Positions 51,779 to 61,345 are shown, numbered from the stretch's first letter. The stretch is 64,000 nucleotides of DNA from Sphingomonas oleivorans (GCF_003050615.1 NZ_NWBU01000017.1:1-64000), one strand, 5' to 3'. Numbers and translations: made by a program. Notes: generated from the sequence alone by a model not told the origin.

Positions 51779-52276
51779 ATGCACGGTCCCAGAGAAAGGG
51801 AAATCGCGTTCCGGGTGAATGGCGCCGACCATCGGTTGACGGTCGGGCCGGCAACCGCGCTGCTCTACATATTGCGTAATGATCTGAAGCTGAATGGCCC
51901 GAAATTCGGCTGCGGCCTCGGCGAATGCGGTGCGTGCTCCGTGCTGGTGGATGGAAAGCTGGCACGCGCCTGTGTCGTCTCCATGGCGGCAGTGGAAGGA
52001 CGCGAGGTGGTGACGCTGGAGGGACTGGGCACGCGCGACAATCCCGGTCCGGTGCAGGCTGCCTTCATTGCCGAGCAGGGCGCCCAGTGCGGCTATTGCC
52101 TGAACGGGATGATCATCACGGCCCATGCACTGCTCAGCCGCAATCCGGATCCGGACGAGGCGGAGATCGCGCAGGCGCTGCGGCACAATCTCTGCCGGTG
52201 CGGCACGCATGTGGAGATCATGCGATCGGTGCTGCGTGCGGCGGCCACAATGCGCGGCGAGGTTGGGCGGGCATGA
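51779..52276 (+). CDS. nicA: Nicotinate dehydrogenase small (2Fe-2S) subunit
   Basis: This 165-aa iron-sulfur subunit carries two [2Fe-2S] clusters: a plant-type site GCGLGECGACSVL with the later Cys of LARACV, and the C-terminal helical site QCGYC with LCRCGTHVEIMR. The eight cysteines are all present. It passes electrons from the molybdenum site of NicB during hydroxylation of nicotinate to 6-hydroxynicotinate. GGAG lies just upstream of the ATG. The stop overlaps the nicB start (ATGA). Confidence 0.95.
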   Translation: MHGPREREIAFRVNGADHRLTVGPATALLYILRNDLKLNGPKFGCGLGECGACSVLVDGKLARACVVSMAAVEGREVVTLEGLGTRDNPGPVQAAFIAEQGAQCGYCLNGMIITAHALLSRNPDPDEAEIAQALRHNLCRCGTHVEIMRSVLRAAATMRGEVGRA

Positions 52277-55200
52277 GCATTTTCGATCCCGCCCAGCTCG
52301 ACCGCCAGGCGCTTTATGCGCTGGATGATACGCTGATCGTTCATGGCCCGTCGGGCGCGGACGGGGCGGACATGCCTTTCCTTCTGATCGACGGAGCCGG
52401 ACGCATATTCGGCTTCAATGGGCATGTGGATCTCGGCACCGGCATCCGCACCGCGCTGACGCAGATCGTCGCGGAGGAACTCGATCTGCCGCCATCGCGC
52501 GTCAGCATGATATTGGGCGATACCGCGCGCACGCCGGACCAGAGCGCCACTATCGCCAGCGACACCATCCAGACCACGGCGGTGCCGTTGCGCGCGGCCG
52601 CCGCGCAGGCCCGTGCCTGGCTGGCCGCGGCGGCCGCCGAACGGCTGGACGTGCCCGCCGACCAATTGCGCTTCGATGAAGGGCTGGTGGGAATTGCGGG
52701 CGACAATCGCCGTCTGTCGTTTGGCGAGCTCGTGGAGGGGCATCGTGCGCGCCTGGTGCTTGATCGCGAAACGCCGGTAAAGCCCGCCAGCGCCTATCGG
52801 CTGGTCGGCACGTCCACCCGCCGCGTCGATATTCCCGCGAAAGCGGCCGGGGACCTGACTTTCGTTCACGACATGCGCGTCCCTGGCATGCTGCACGGGC
52901 GCGTAGTGCGCCCTCCTTACGCTGGCGTCGATGCTGGCGACTTCGTCGGCAACAGTCTGATTGCAGTGGACGAAGGTTCCATCGCCCACATTCCTGGCAT
53001 CATTAAGCTCGTCGTCATTGGCGATTTCATCGGCATTGTCGCCACGCGCGAGGAATGGGCCGTGGCCGCGATGCAGAGCCTGCGTGCCGAATGGAAACCG
53101 ACGCCCTCCATTCCCGACCTCGGCGACCTCGCCACCGCGATCAGCGCCAATCCTTCGACGGCGCGGCGCCTGCAGGACAAGGGCGATGTCGAAGGCGCGC
53201 TGGACGGCGCGGCATCGCGTCTCGATGGCACTTATGTCTGGCCTTATCAGATGCACGGGTCGATCGGCCCGTCCTGTGCCGTCGCCGACTACCACCCGGA
53301 AGGACTGCGGGTCTGGACGGGCACCCAAAATCCCCACCCGCTGCGCGCCGATCTCGCGCGCCTGCTCGACCTGCCGCCGGAACGGATCGATGTCGTGCGG
53401 ATGGAGGCCGCGGGCTGTTACGGCCGCAATTGCGCCGACGACGTGGCGGCTGACGCCGCCCTGCTGTCGCGCGCGGTCGGCGCGCCGGTTCGCGTTCAAT
53501 TGAGCCGCGAGCAGGAACATCTTTGGGAACCCAAGGGTACCGGCCAGCTGATGCAGGTGGCAGGCGCGCTGGATGCCGCAGGCAATGCGCTCGCCTATGA
53601 TTATCAGTCGCGCTATCCTTCCAACGGAGCCCCGACGCTCGCGCTGCTCCTGACGGGCAAGATCCCTCCGATTCCAGCCGTGTTCGAAATGGGCGATCGC
53701 ACGTCGATCGCACCCTATGACTATCCCAACATGCGCGTGACGATCCACGACATGCCGCCCATCGTGCGCGCATCGTGGATCCGCGGCGTTTCCGCCTTGC
53801 CCAACAGTTTTGCGCATGAAAGCTGGATCGACGAGGCGGCCGCGATGGCGGGCGTCGATCCGGTCGAATATCGACTACGCTATTTGCGCGACCAGCGCGG
53901 CATCGCCGTTGTGGAAGCAACGGCCGAACGCGCCGGCTGGACGGCGCACACACGTCCCCAGACCTTGGGCGGCGAAGGTGATTTGCTGCATGGGCGCGGC
54001 TTTGCCTATGCTCTTTACGTTCACAGCAAGTTTCCCGGCTATGGCGCAGCCTGGGCAGCCTGGGTCGCCGACGTCACCGTCAATCGGCGAACCGGCGAAG
54101 TCGCCGTGACCAAGGTAACGGTCGGCCATGATGCAGGCCTGATGGTCAATCCCGAAGGGGTGAGGCACCAGATCCATGGCAATGTGATCCAGTCGACCTC
54201 ACGCGCCCTCAAGGAACAGGTGACATTCGACGATGTCGGCGTTGTCGCGTCCGAATGGGGCGGTTATCCGATCATCACCTTCCCCGAAGTGCCGGAAATC
54301 GACGTGCTGATGCTGCCGCGGCCGGATCAGCCGCCCCTGGGCGCGGGAGAATCCGCTTCGGTACCGAGCGCTGCCGCCATCGCCAACGCACTGTACGACG
54401 CTACCGGCATCCGTTTCCGCGAGCCGCCCTTCACGCCTGAAAAGGTCCGCGCTGCCTTGCACCAGGCGGGCCTGCTCACGGGTCCGCTGGACCCGCAGGC
54501 GCTGCCCCCGCCGCGTCGGGCCGGACTATGGGCACGGCTCACCGCCCTAGGGGCGGGTGCCGCTGCGTTGCTGGCGATCGCGTCGCCTTGGCGTCCCTCG
54601 ATCGCGCCCATCGAGCGGCCATCCGCAGGCCTTTATTCTGCCCAAACGATCGAGCGGGGCCGTCTCCTCGCGGCTGCAGGCGATTGCGCCGTGTGCCACA
54701 CGGCACCGGGCGGCATCACCAATGCCGGCGGGCTGGCAATGGAAACGCCTTTCGGCACGGTATACAGCACCAATATCACGCCCGATCCTGAAACCGGCAT
54801 CGGCGCCTGGTCCTATCCCGCATTCGAGCGAGCGATGCGGCAAGGCATATCGCGCGATGGGCGGCATCTCTATCCCGCCTTTCCCTACACCGCCTTCGCC
54901 AAGATCAGCGATGCCGACATGCAGGCGCTCTACGCCTATCTGATGGCGCAGGTGCCGGTACAATCACAGCCGCTGAAGACAAAGCTTGCCTTCCCGTTCG
55001 GCATGCGCCCGCTAATGGCCGGGTGGAACAGCCTTTTTCTGAAACCCAGTGCCTGGCGCGATGACCCGACCAAATCGGCGGAATGGAATCGCGGCGGCTA
55101 TCTGATCGAGGGGCTGGGCCACTGCGCTGCCTGCCACAGCCCGCGCAACCTGATGGGCGCGGAACGCAAGGGCGCGGCACATCTGGGCGGCGCCTATATC

Positions 55201-55827
55201 GATGGCTGGTATGCGCCGTCGCTCACACGCACGTCAAACAGCGTCGTGCCGTGGCGCGCGGAGGATTTCTACGCCTATCTGCGGACCGGCCATTCGCCCT
55301 TGCACGGCACTGCCGCCGGCCCGATGGCACCTGTCATCGATGAAATGCGCCAGTTGCCGGACGCCGACATTCGCGCGATGGCGACATATCTGGCGTCCTT
55401 TGGCGACCCGTCCGTAACATCTGCCCTGCAGGCGGAACTGGCAGCCGCTGCCGAGCAAAGGGCGAACCAACAAATGAGCGCATTGAGCGGATGGGGCGCG
55501 CGCATCTTCGACGGCGCTTGCGCCGCATGCCACAGCATGTCGGGCGTAGGCGAGAACTTTGCCATTCGCCCGTCCCTAGCTGTCAACGGCACCGTCAATG
55601 CCGAGCGGCCAGACAATCTGATCCGCGTCATTCTGGACGGCATTCAGGGCGAAGCCGCGATGGCGAACGGGACGATGCCGGGTTTTCGCGCCAACATGTC
55701 GGATCGGCAGATCGCCGAACTGATCCGCTATGTCCGCACACGCTTCGCCAGCGAGCGCCCCGCATGGACCAATCTGGAAACGCGTGTGGGAGAATTGCGG
55801 GCGCAAGCGCCTCACCGGGCGCATTGA
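52273..55827 (+). CDS. nicB: Nicotinate dehydrogenase large subunit (molybdopterin plus triheme cytochrome c)
   Basis: This 1184-aa fusion matches P. putida NicB in layout. The xanthine dehydrogenase-like molybdenum domain fills roughly residues 1-740 (FNGHVDLGTGIRTALTQIV and GAGESASVPSAAAIANALYD). A hydrophobic helix follows (ARLTALGAGAAALLAIASPW). The cytochrome c part has three CxxCH sites: CAVCH at 805, CAACH at 951 and CAACH at 1083. Electrons from nicotinate hydroxylation thus go to a c-type cytochrome and the respiratory chain instead of NAD+ or O2 directly. The ATG at 52273 overlaps nicA; a longer open frame to 51925 only runs through nicA in another phase. The haem part would need export, while the molybdenum domain lacks a Tat signal, a known puzzle of this family. 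Confidence 0.95.
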   Translation: MSIFDPAQLDRQALYALDDTLIVHGPSGADGADMPFLLIDGAGRIFGFNGHVDLGTGIRTALTQIVAEELDLPPSRVSMILGDTARTPDQSATIASDTIQTTAVPLRAAAAQARAWLAAAAAERLDVPADQLRFDEGLVGIAGDNRRLSFGELVEGHRARLVLDRETPVKPASAYRLVGTSTRRVDIPAKAAGDLTFVHDMRVPGMLHGRVVRPPYAGVDAGDFVGNSLIAVDEGSIAHIPGIIKLVVIGDFIGIVATREEWAVAAMQSLRAEWKPTPSIPDLGDLATAISANPSTARRLQDKGDVEGALDGAASRLDGTYVWPYQMHGSIGPSCAVADYHPEGLRVWTGTQNPHPLRADLARLLDLPPERIDVVRMEAAGCYGRNCADDVAADAALLSRAVGAPVRVQLSREQEHLWEPKGTGQLMQVAGALDAAGNALAYDYQSRYPSNGAPTLALLLTGKIPPIPAVFEMGDRTSIAPYDYPNMRVTIHDMPPIVRASWIRGVSALPNSFAHESWIDEAAAMAGVDPVEYRLRYLRDQRGIAVVEATAERAGWTAHTRPQTLGGEGDLLHGRGFAYALYVHSKFPGYGAAWAAWVADVTVNRRTGEVAVTKVTVGHDAGLMVNPEGVRHQIHGNVIQSTSRALKEQVTFDDVGVVASEWGGYPIITFPEVPEIDVLMLPRPDQPPLGAGESASVPSAAAIANALYDATGIRFREPPFTPEKVRAALHQAGLLTGPLDPQALPPPRRAGLWARLTALGAGAAALLAIASPWRPSIAPIERPSAGLYSAQTIERGRLLAAAGDCAVCHTAPGGITNAGGLAMETPFGTVYSTNITPDPETGIGAWSYPAFERAMRQGISRDGRHLYPAFPYTAFAKISDADMQALYAYLMAQVPVQSQPLKTKLAFPFGMRPLMAGWNSLFLKPSAWRDDPTKSAEWNRGGYLIEGLGHCAACHSPRNLMGAERKGAAHLGGAYIDGWYAPSLTRTSNSVVPWRAEDFYAYLRTGHSPLHGTAAGPMAPVIDEMRQLPDADIRAMATYLASFGDPSVTSALQAELAAAAEQRANQQMSALSGWGARIFDGACAACHSMSGVGENFAIRPSLAVNGTVNAERPDNLIRVILDGIQGEAAMANGTMPGFRANMSDRQIAELIRYVRTRFASERPAWTNLETRVGELRAQAPHRAH

Positions 55828-55869
55828 TGACCACTGCCATGATGCTGGCAACTGAGCTGCCCTCCCGAG

Positions 55870-56016
55870 GGCCGAAGGGCACGAAATATCGGCCTTTCTC
55901 AATAGGGAGCGTTCATCTTGGACATTGTGAAATTGCCTTTATGAGGCTGGATGTCACCCTAATTGGCGCGATTGAGGATCTCGATCAGGCCAAAAATGCG
56001 CTCTTTCATCTCCGCA
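55870..56016. repeat. Direct repeat, copy 2 (~150 bp)
   Basis: Homologous to 31637-31786 in the same orientation. The identity ends sharply at about 56016, inside the small frame, where copy 1 joins the ParB-methylase relic instead. Confidence 0.7.
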
Positions 56017-56090
56017 GGCCAATCCGGCAACTTGCCGGCTTGCGCCCGGGCGAGGCTTGCGGCCAACTGGCGGTCGCTCAGATCTGCCAT
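55959..56090 (-). CDS. Small protein (43 aa) of mobile-element origin
   Basis: The minus strand reads MADLSDRQLAASLARAQAGK, then LPDWPAEMKERIFGLIEILN and RAN. It is a short, soluble, helical protein whose last 17 codons are duplicated at copy 1 of the repeat. Its ATG overlaps the stop of the frame upstream (ATGGCAGATCTGA, other phase), so the two were once an operon. I do not recognise the family. Confidence 0.5.
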   Translation of the reverse strand: MADLSDRQLAASLARAQAGKLPDWPAEMKERIFGLIEILNRAN

Positions 56091-56260
56091 GCTCGAAGGC
56101 CTGCGATGAACCGCGCCATCGCCTCTTCCCAGGCCTCATATGAGCCACTGGCGGCTGCGGCCTCCAGCTCGGCATAATCCTCGGCACGCGGCGGGAAGCG
56201 CTTCGGCGCGACGTGCGAGCCGATTTTGATGGCTCTCTTAGTGCCGAGGTAGCGGACGTG
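56078..56260 (-). pseudogene. C-terminal fragment of an unknown gene upstream of the 43-aa frame
   Basis: The minus strand reads VRYLGTKRAIKIGSHVAPKR then AEDYAELEAAAASGSYEAWE and AMARFIAGLRAWQI before a stop. The composition is protein-like, but no start codon or upstream continuation is visible. The family is not recognised. Confidence 0.4.
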
Positions 56261-56756
56261 CGCCGCTCCGCCGAGAGTTATATGTCCTTGTCAGGAACTT
56301 ACGATTGAATGGCGGGCAACGACCGACGAAGATGAGCACTACGAATTCATCGTAAGAATATGAAATATTGCCATATTCTTCTATTTCTGCGGCTTTCTGC
56401 GGCTTTCGGCGGCAACAGCGGTAGGTCGGTAGCCATAGGTGGCAAAAGAGTGGAGTGTCTCGATGGCCCTTTTCTCTCAGGGCCTTCGGTCAAACATGTT
56501 GAGCTCACCGGGGTGGTACGGGAAATGGACGATGGAACGGATGATCCAGTTCAACACGTCCTCTCCTTACGACAATGCCGGGGGCAGGCTGCGCAAGTGG
56601 AAGAAGGCGCACGCGGTCTGACGGCAGGGAAACCACGCGCTGCGGCCGCGCGGGATCGCCCCGCTTTTCTCGCCCAGGCGAATACAGTCGTGGAACATTG
56701 ATCAGGGTCAAGGGCTCGTCGCCCGGGCGATGTATCATCGGACTCTAGGAGGCACG

Positions 56757-57836
56757 ATGAACAGGCGAACGATGCTCATAGGCGCTGGCGGAGTCACCGT
56801 GCTGGGTGTCGGACTGTTTGGCTGGCGCTCAGCGGTCTGTTCGACTGATGATTATGCGCGCTACGCTGCTGCCCTACGGGCGCCGCCCGGTCCTGAAATC
56901 GCCGATCTCATCCGTTGCGCGACGCTGGCCGCCAACGGCCACAACACCCAGCCCTGGCGCTTCCATGCGGGGGAAGGAGCGATCGATATCCTGCCCGATC
57001 CGGCCCGCGCCACGCCGGTGGTCGATCCGGACGATCATCATCTGTTCGTCAGCCTCGGCTGCGCTGCGGAGAACCTGGCGATTGCCGGGGCCGCGACCGG
57101 GAGGCCGGGTGTCCTGAAGACGAACGCGGACGGAAGCCTTCGCTATTCCTTTTCCCCGGCCGAACCGCAGCCGACCCCGCTTCTTGCCGCAATCGCAAAG
57201 CGCCAGTCCACCCGCGCCGCCTATGACCGACGTCCGGTTCCGGCCGGCGACATTGAGGCATTGCAGCGCGCCGGAGAGGTCGAGGGTGTGCGCCTCGTGA
57301 TCCTGACCGAACGGTCCCGGATCGACCGGCTTCGCGACCTCGTCGTGGCCGGCAATGACGCGCAGATGCGCGATCCGGCCTTTCTTGCCGAACTGAAGCA
57401 ATGGCTGCGCTTTAATCCGCAAAGCGCAATACGGATGGGCGACGGGCTTTACGCTGCGGCGAGCGGCAATCCGACGCTCCCGGACTGGTTAGGGCCTCGC
57501 GCCTTCGACCTCTTCGTCACACCCGCGTCCGAGAACGATAAGTATGCTCGGCATATCGATTCCTCTGCCGGGATCGCGATCTTTCTCGCCGAGCGCGCGG
57601 ACAGGGCGCATTGGGTGAAGGTGGGCCGCGCCTGCCAGCGCTTCGCGCTCACCGCCACCGCGTTGGGGCTCAAGCTCGCCTTCGTCAACCAACCCGTGGA
57701 GGTGGCCGGCCTGCGGTCCGAGCTCGCCGCGCTCGCCGGAGAGGCCGGCCTCAGGCCCGACATCGTCATGCGTTTCGGCTATGGACCGACGCTGCCCTTT
57801 TCGCCGCGGCGCCCCGTTTCGGCGGTGACAAGGTAA
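56757..57836 (+). CDS. Acg-family FMN-binding oxidoreductase (nitroreductase-like)
   Basis: This 359-aa protein has an N-terminal MNRRTMLIGAGGVTVLGVGL, a Tat-like (RRT) signal or membrane anchor. Nitroreductase-like features follow: LIRCATLAANGHNTQPWRFH, RQSTRAAYDRRPVPAGDIEAL and the C-terminal KVGRACQRFALTATALGLKLAFVNQPVE. Acg-type proteins bind FMN and may sequester it rather than catalyse reduction. ATG 56757 follows AGGAGG. The stop overlaps the start of the broken HXXEE gene (TAATG). Confidence 0.82.
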   Translation: MNRRTMLIGAGGVTVLGVGLFGWRSAVCSTDDYARYAAALRAPPGPEIADLIRCATLAANGHNTQPWRFHAGEGAIDILPDPARATPVVDPDDHHLFVSLGCAAENLAIAGAATGRPGVLKTNADGSLRYSFSPAEPQPTPLLAAIAKRQSTRAAYDRRPVPAGDIEALQRAGEVEGVRLVILTERSRIDRLRDLVVAGNDAQMRDPAFLAELKQWLRFNPQSAIRMGDGLYAAASGNPTLPDWLGPRAFDLFVTPASENDKYARHIDSSAGIAIFLAERADRAHWVKVGRACQRFALTATALGLKLAFVNQPVEVAGLRSELAALAGEAGLRPDIVMRFGYGPTLPFSPRRPVSAVTR

Positions 57837-58332
57837 TGAACGTGGAGACGATCGATGCCCTCAATAGAAATTTGCGCCTGTAGCTGCTGCTGAACGCGGC
57901 GCTGGCGCTGCACAATCTCGAAGAATGGGTTTGCGACCTGCCGGATTGGTCCGCGCAAAACGGGCCATGGGGCTGGATGGCGCGAATTCACGTCCAAGGC
58001 GGGTTCGGCATCGCGCTTCTTCTCGTCACCATCCTGCCGCTCTTCGCGGCGCTCATGGTCCGCCGTTTTGCGCCGCGCAGGAAGACGGCGTGGCTGGCGC
58101 TGTTCGCATGGATTCTGATCCTCAACGCCTGTTCCCATATCATCCTCTCTCTTGTCGCCTGGAGCTTGCGCCGGGTCTCGTCACGGCGCTCCTGCTGCTC
58201 CTGCCGGTATCGACCTTCGTGCTAGCCTCCGTCCCGGCGGGTCAGCGGGCCGGATGGACGATTCTCTGGGCGGCTCTCGCCATGCTTGCGGCTCTGTCAG
58301 TCGGTGCATTGATCGTCGGAGCCGTGCAGTGA
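57836..58332 (+). pseudogene. HXXEE-family membrane protein, broken
   Basis: The ATG frame reads MNVETIDALNRNLRL then a TAG stop. It then continues LLLNAALALHNLEEWVCDLP (the HxxEE motif as HNLEE) through two membrane segments. The tail (LVTALLLLLPVSTFVLASVP and a last helix) is in another frame after a shift near 58150. One stop plus one frameshift indicate a pseudogene. Sequencing error could explain one defect but less likely both. Confidence 0.7.
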
Positions 58333-58403
58333 GGGAAGTCATATCCGAGGAACTGACGCCCGAGCTGAAATCTGCCCGGTCCAAACAAGTAGAATGACCG
58401 ATC

Positions 58404-58835
58404 ATGATCACTTATCCCGTCATAGAGTTCGAACAGAAGGCCCTCGCACGGGGGCAACGGCGACCCCTCGGGTTTTCTGGAGATTTCCGCTCCGGACGTC
58501 GTCTACTTCGATCCGTTCCTGGCGGAACGCCTGGACGGCCTCGACAATCTGACGGCCTATTATGAAAGCACCCGGGGCAAGATCTTCGCGCCGAAATACC
58601 AAATGATCGCGCCCCACGTGCAGGAGATCGGCGATGCGGCCGTCCTCACCTTCCGTTTCAATCCTACAGCGGCAGCGAAGGCACGGAAATACGCTGGAAC
58701 TGCACGGAGGATCATCGACGCACCGCAGAGATGCGGCAGATGGTCCAGACGCTCTTGTCGTGCACGGCGGAGGGCTATTTTGCGAGGATCAGGCACTGCA
58801 AACCGGGCGGTCGGCGGCAGCCCCGTCCCGCCTAA
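58404..58835 (+). pseudogene. NTF2/SnoaL-like protein, frameshifted
   Basis: Three frames must be joined: MITYPVIEFEQKALA, then LEISAPDVVYFDPFLAERLD with TAYYESTRGKIFAPKYQMIA and DAAVLTFRF, then GSEGTEIRWNCTEDHRRTAE. Together they match the DUF4440/SnoaL-like fold of small stress or hydrolase-type proteins. Two shifts, near 58465 and 58665, break it. Confidence 0.65.
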
Positions 58836-58860
58836 TCCGCGCTGGTTGCCGGCGGGGCCG

Positions 58861-59168
58861 TTATCGGTCGTATGCCGCGAGGGCTGCCGGAAGGGCTTGG
58901 ATCACGGCGTTGCCTACGGCAGGCAAGCCGGCGAGGATGGAGCTGATCACCTCGTCGCGACTCGCGCCATGCGCCTTGGCCTCGGCGACGTGAAATGGGA
59001 TTTCGCTTTCGAGACGGACCGCCGCGAGGATGCCGATATAGACCAGCGCCTAGGTTTCCGATCGAGCGCGGAAGCCGCCCCGATCTTCTGCACGGCTTCG
59101 AGCCACGCCTGACTGTGCGCGGGCGCCTCCTGTAGGAAGGCCTGAAACGCACTGCTGACCTCGGCCAT
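58861..59168 (-). pseudogene. Carboxymuconolactone decarboxylase-like protein, frameshifted
   Basis: The N-terminal frame reads MAEVSSAFQAFLQEAPAHSQ and AWLEAVQKIGAASALDRK. After a one-base shift near 59050 the rest appears as ALVYIGILAAVRLESEIPFH then VAEAKAHGASRDEVISSILA and VIQALPAALAAYDR. The pattern HVAEAKAHGASRDEV resembles the AhpD/CMD helix, but with no CxxC pair. A single-base deletion inactivates the gene. Confidence 0.65.
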
Positions 59169-59254
59169 TCAATTCACCTCGTCCAAACGGCTTGGCGATC
59201 CGGATTTCGAGCACCAACAAAGCACCTGTGTTGGCAAGCGCGAAGTCGGCAGCA

Positions 59255-59683
59255 TCAGTATGCGGCGATGATCGGGAAGACGCCGGCATAGCCCAGGGAT
59301 GGCCATTGAAATGATAGCAACAGCGGCGCCCATGGTTCATCGCGAAACTGCGGCGTCCGGCTCAAGATCAGGGTCGAAAAGTGAACGCTGCACGTCAGAG
59401 TCGCCGTCATGCTCATGAAGATCAACGAGGTCAGGCTCAGCATTTTTGTGCGCATGGGCACCCAGGCATGCACCGTCGCCATCAATGCCACCATGGCCGG
59501 CGTCACGGCGATGATGAGAAGCTCCAGAACGGAAAACCATGGCTCGCCGATGGACTGGTCCGGGGAGCCGAGTGACAGAAGATCAAGACAGACGACAACG
59601 ACGTAGATCAGGCTGAGAACGAATATCGCAAGGCCCGAGATCATCCCGAGCCCGCACGCCATCATTGCAAATTGAATGCCCAT
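59255..59683 (-). CDS. Small multi-helix membrane protein, perhaps C-terminally truncated
   Basis: This 142-aa protein has four hydrophobic segments (LGMISGLAIFVLSLIYVVVV, LELLIIAVTPAMVALMATVH, MLSLTSLIFMSMTATLTCSV and a final PLLLSFQWPSLGYAGVFPII). The end in IIAAY, immediately after a membrane segment begins, suggests it has lost a C-terminal part. I do not recognise the family. ATG 59683 was chosen over 59716. Several neighbours are pseudogenes, so it may be decaying too. Confidence 0.55.
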   Translation of the reverse strand: MGIQFAMMACGLGMISGLAIFVLSLIYVVVVCLDLLSLGSPDQSIGEPWFSVLELLIIAVTPAMVALMATVHAWVPMRTKMLSLTSLIFMSMTATLTCSVHFSTLILSRTPQFRDEPWAPLLLSFQWPSLGYAGVFPIIAAY

Positions 59684-59951
59684 CTCATTTCGTCGGGCTC
59701 GGTGAAAAGCAAACAAGCCTCCTGCATCTCCGGAAGAAAATCTGCCCGGTCGCGGCGTCTATGCCCCCTTAACGGGTGCAACTCTTCCTTCAGGCTATGG
59801 CGCGTCGCATGGCGGATGGGAGCGCAGCTTCGGGTCGCGCGGCAGCTCTTGGCGTAATGCGCGGCATAGCCGGCTTAATCGCCCGTCGGTCCGGTCACAG
59901 TTTGCCAACAGACGAGGCGCGGGGTCTTAGACAGGGCGCTGGCAATGAATC

Positions 59952-61343
59952 TTAAACAACGAAGTCGTCACGCGCGGAGGTTTTGATCAGATCAGAGATC
60001 ACGCGCAAACCGTGCGCTGCGCGTGCGTCGGAAGCTTCATGGCTGAGGCTGAGACGCACTGCTGACGGAGCCCGTGTGCCAAGCGTCAGGAAGGCGCGCG
60101 CGGGGCGAAGCAGGACTCCCTTGTGCTCAGCCTCCGCCACGAAAGTATCGGCTTCCCAATGATCCGGTAAGGACACCCAGAGATGCAGGCCGTGCGGGTC
60201 CGCGCGATAGTCCAATCCTTCCAGCGCATTTCGCGCAATCGATTGGCGTCTGGCCGCGTGAACGCGTTGACTCGCGTTGAGAGCGGATGCCACGCCACCC
60301 TCAATCCATCGGGCCGCGATCTCCATCATCAGTGGTGGAGGCATCCATGAAGACAGGTTAACCGCCGAGCGGACTGCAGATATCCGCTCATTCGGAGCGA
60401 GCACGAAGCCGACCCTCAGCCCTGGCGCGACGGACTTGGACAAGCTGGTGACGAAGATTGTGCGTTCCGAAGCAAAGGCCGCAAGAGGAAGGGGACGCGC
60501 CGGCGGCAGGAAGCCAAACACATCGTCCTCCACGATCACCAAGTCGTGGGTCTGCGCAGCGCACGCAATCCGCTTTCGCCGGTCTTCGCCCATGGTGGCT
60601 GTGGTGGGGGTCTGCAATGTTGGCGTGAGATATAGCGCCTTCGGCTTGTATTGTCGGCAGGCGGACTCCAAGGCATCGGGCACGATGCCTTCCTCATCCA
60701 TCGGCAGCCCAACCAAGCGCACCCCCAGGTGCTGCGCCAACATCGGGAGCGGCGCGTAGGTCATCGCTTCGGTCAGCAGCACATCGCCGGGCCGCAGCAG
60801 GGCAAGCAAGGCGGCAAAGATTCCCTGCTGCGCGCCATTGGTCAGCACCACATTCTGCGCGTCCGCCCGCAAGCCCAGAGTGCTGATCCAGTTCGCGGCA
60901 GCCTGTCGGTGTCGCAATCCGGCATCGGTTTGCTGATGGTCCAGATAGTCCGAGCATCCCCCGGCACGTGCGAGATCCGCCAGTGTCTCCACCAGTGCCT
61001 GTGCAGACTCACCCGGCAGCGGCAGGTTCTGCGAAAAGTCGATGGGGCCTTGCTCAGACCGTGAAAGAGTCGCTTCGCCATGTTGCGAAACCTGATTGCC
61101 CGATGGGCAGACATAGGTGCCTCGTCCGACTTCGCCCCGCACGTAGCCCCGCCGGGTCGCCTCGGCATAAGCGCGCATGACCGTCTGAGGCGCCAGCCCG
61201 AGCGCATCGGCCAGTTGGCGCTGCGGCGGAAGACGATCTCCCGCCTTCAGAAGCCCTGCGGCTATGTCCTCGCGTATCGCGTCGACCAGAGCGGAGGCGC
61301 GCGTTCCTTGTCGCTCAGCCAATGAGGGAATCCATATTGCCAT
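59952..61343 (-). CDS. MocR-type transcriptional regulator (GntR HTH plus aminotransferase domain)
   Basis: This 463-aa protein has a GntR winged helix at residues 15-85 (LVDAIREDIAAGLLKAGDRL, LADALGLAPQTVMRAYAEAT). A fold-type I aminotransferase domain follows, with the PLP lysine in FVTSLSKSVAPGLRVGFV and the aspartate in VIVEDDVFGF. MocR proteins use PLP adducts as effectors and usually control a divergent gene. Here that is the GNAT gene at 61631. ATTGCAATAT direct repeats and a palindrome lie between them. Confidence 0.93.
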   Translation of the reverse strand: MAIWIPSLAERQGTRASALVDAIREDIAAGLLKAGDRLPPQRQLADALGLAPQTVMRAYAEATRRGYVRGEVGRGTYVCPSGNQVSQHGEATLSRSEQGPIDFSQNLPLPGESAQALVETLADLARAGGCSDYLDHQQTDAGLRHRQAAANWISTLGLRADAQNVVLTNGAQQGIFAALLALLRPGDVLLTEAMTYAPLPMLAQHLGVRLVGLPMDEEGIVPDALESACRQYKPKALYLTPTLQTPTTATMGEDRRKRIACAAQTHDLVIVEDDVFGFLPPARPLPLAAFASERTIFVTSLSKSVAPGLRVGFVLAPNERISAVRSAVNLSSWMPPPLMMEIAARWIEGGVASALNASQRVHAARRQSIARNALEGLDYRADPHGLHLWVSLPDHWEADTFVAEAEHKGVLLRPARAFLTLGTRAPSAVRLSLSHEASDARAAHGLRVISDLIKTSARDDFVV

Positions 61344-61345
61344 GA

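Larger units (their letters stand above)
55828..56756. other. 930-bp boundary region after the nic operon
   Basis: It holds copy 2 of the direct repeat, a 43-codon small frame and a broken frame upstream of it (listed separately). From about 56270 to 56750 I see no supported gene. A short tandem TTTCTGCGGC-like repeat occurs near 56390. Confidence 0.4.

Noticed and set aside
51925-52272. A longer N-terminus for nicB
   Set aside because: The upstream 116 codons overlap nicA in another phase and lack any NicB-like sequence. The ATG at 52273 overlaps the nicA stop and matches the expected start.
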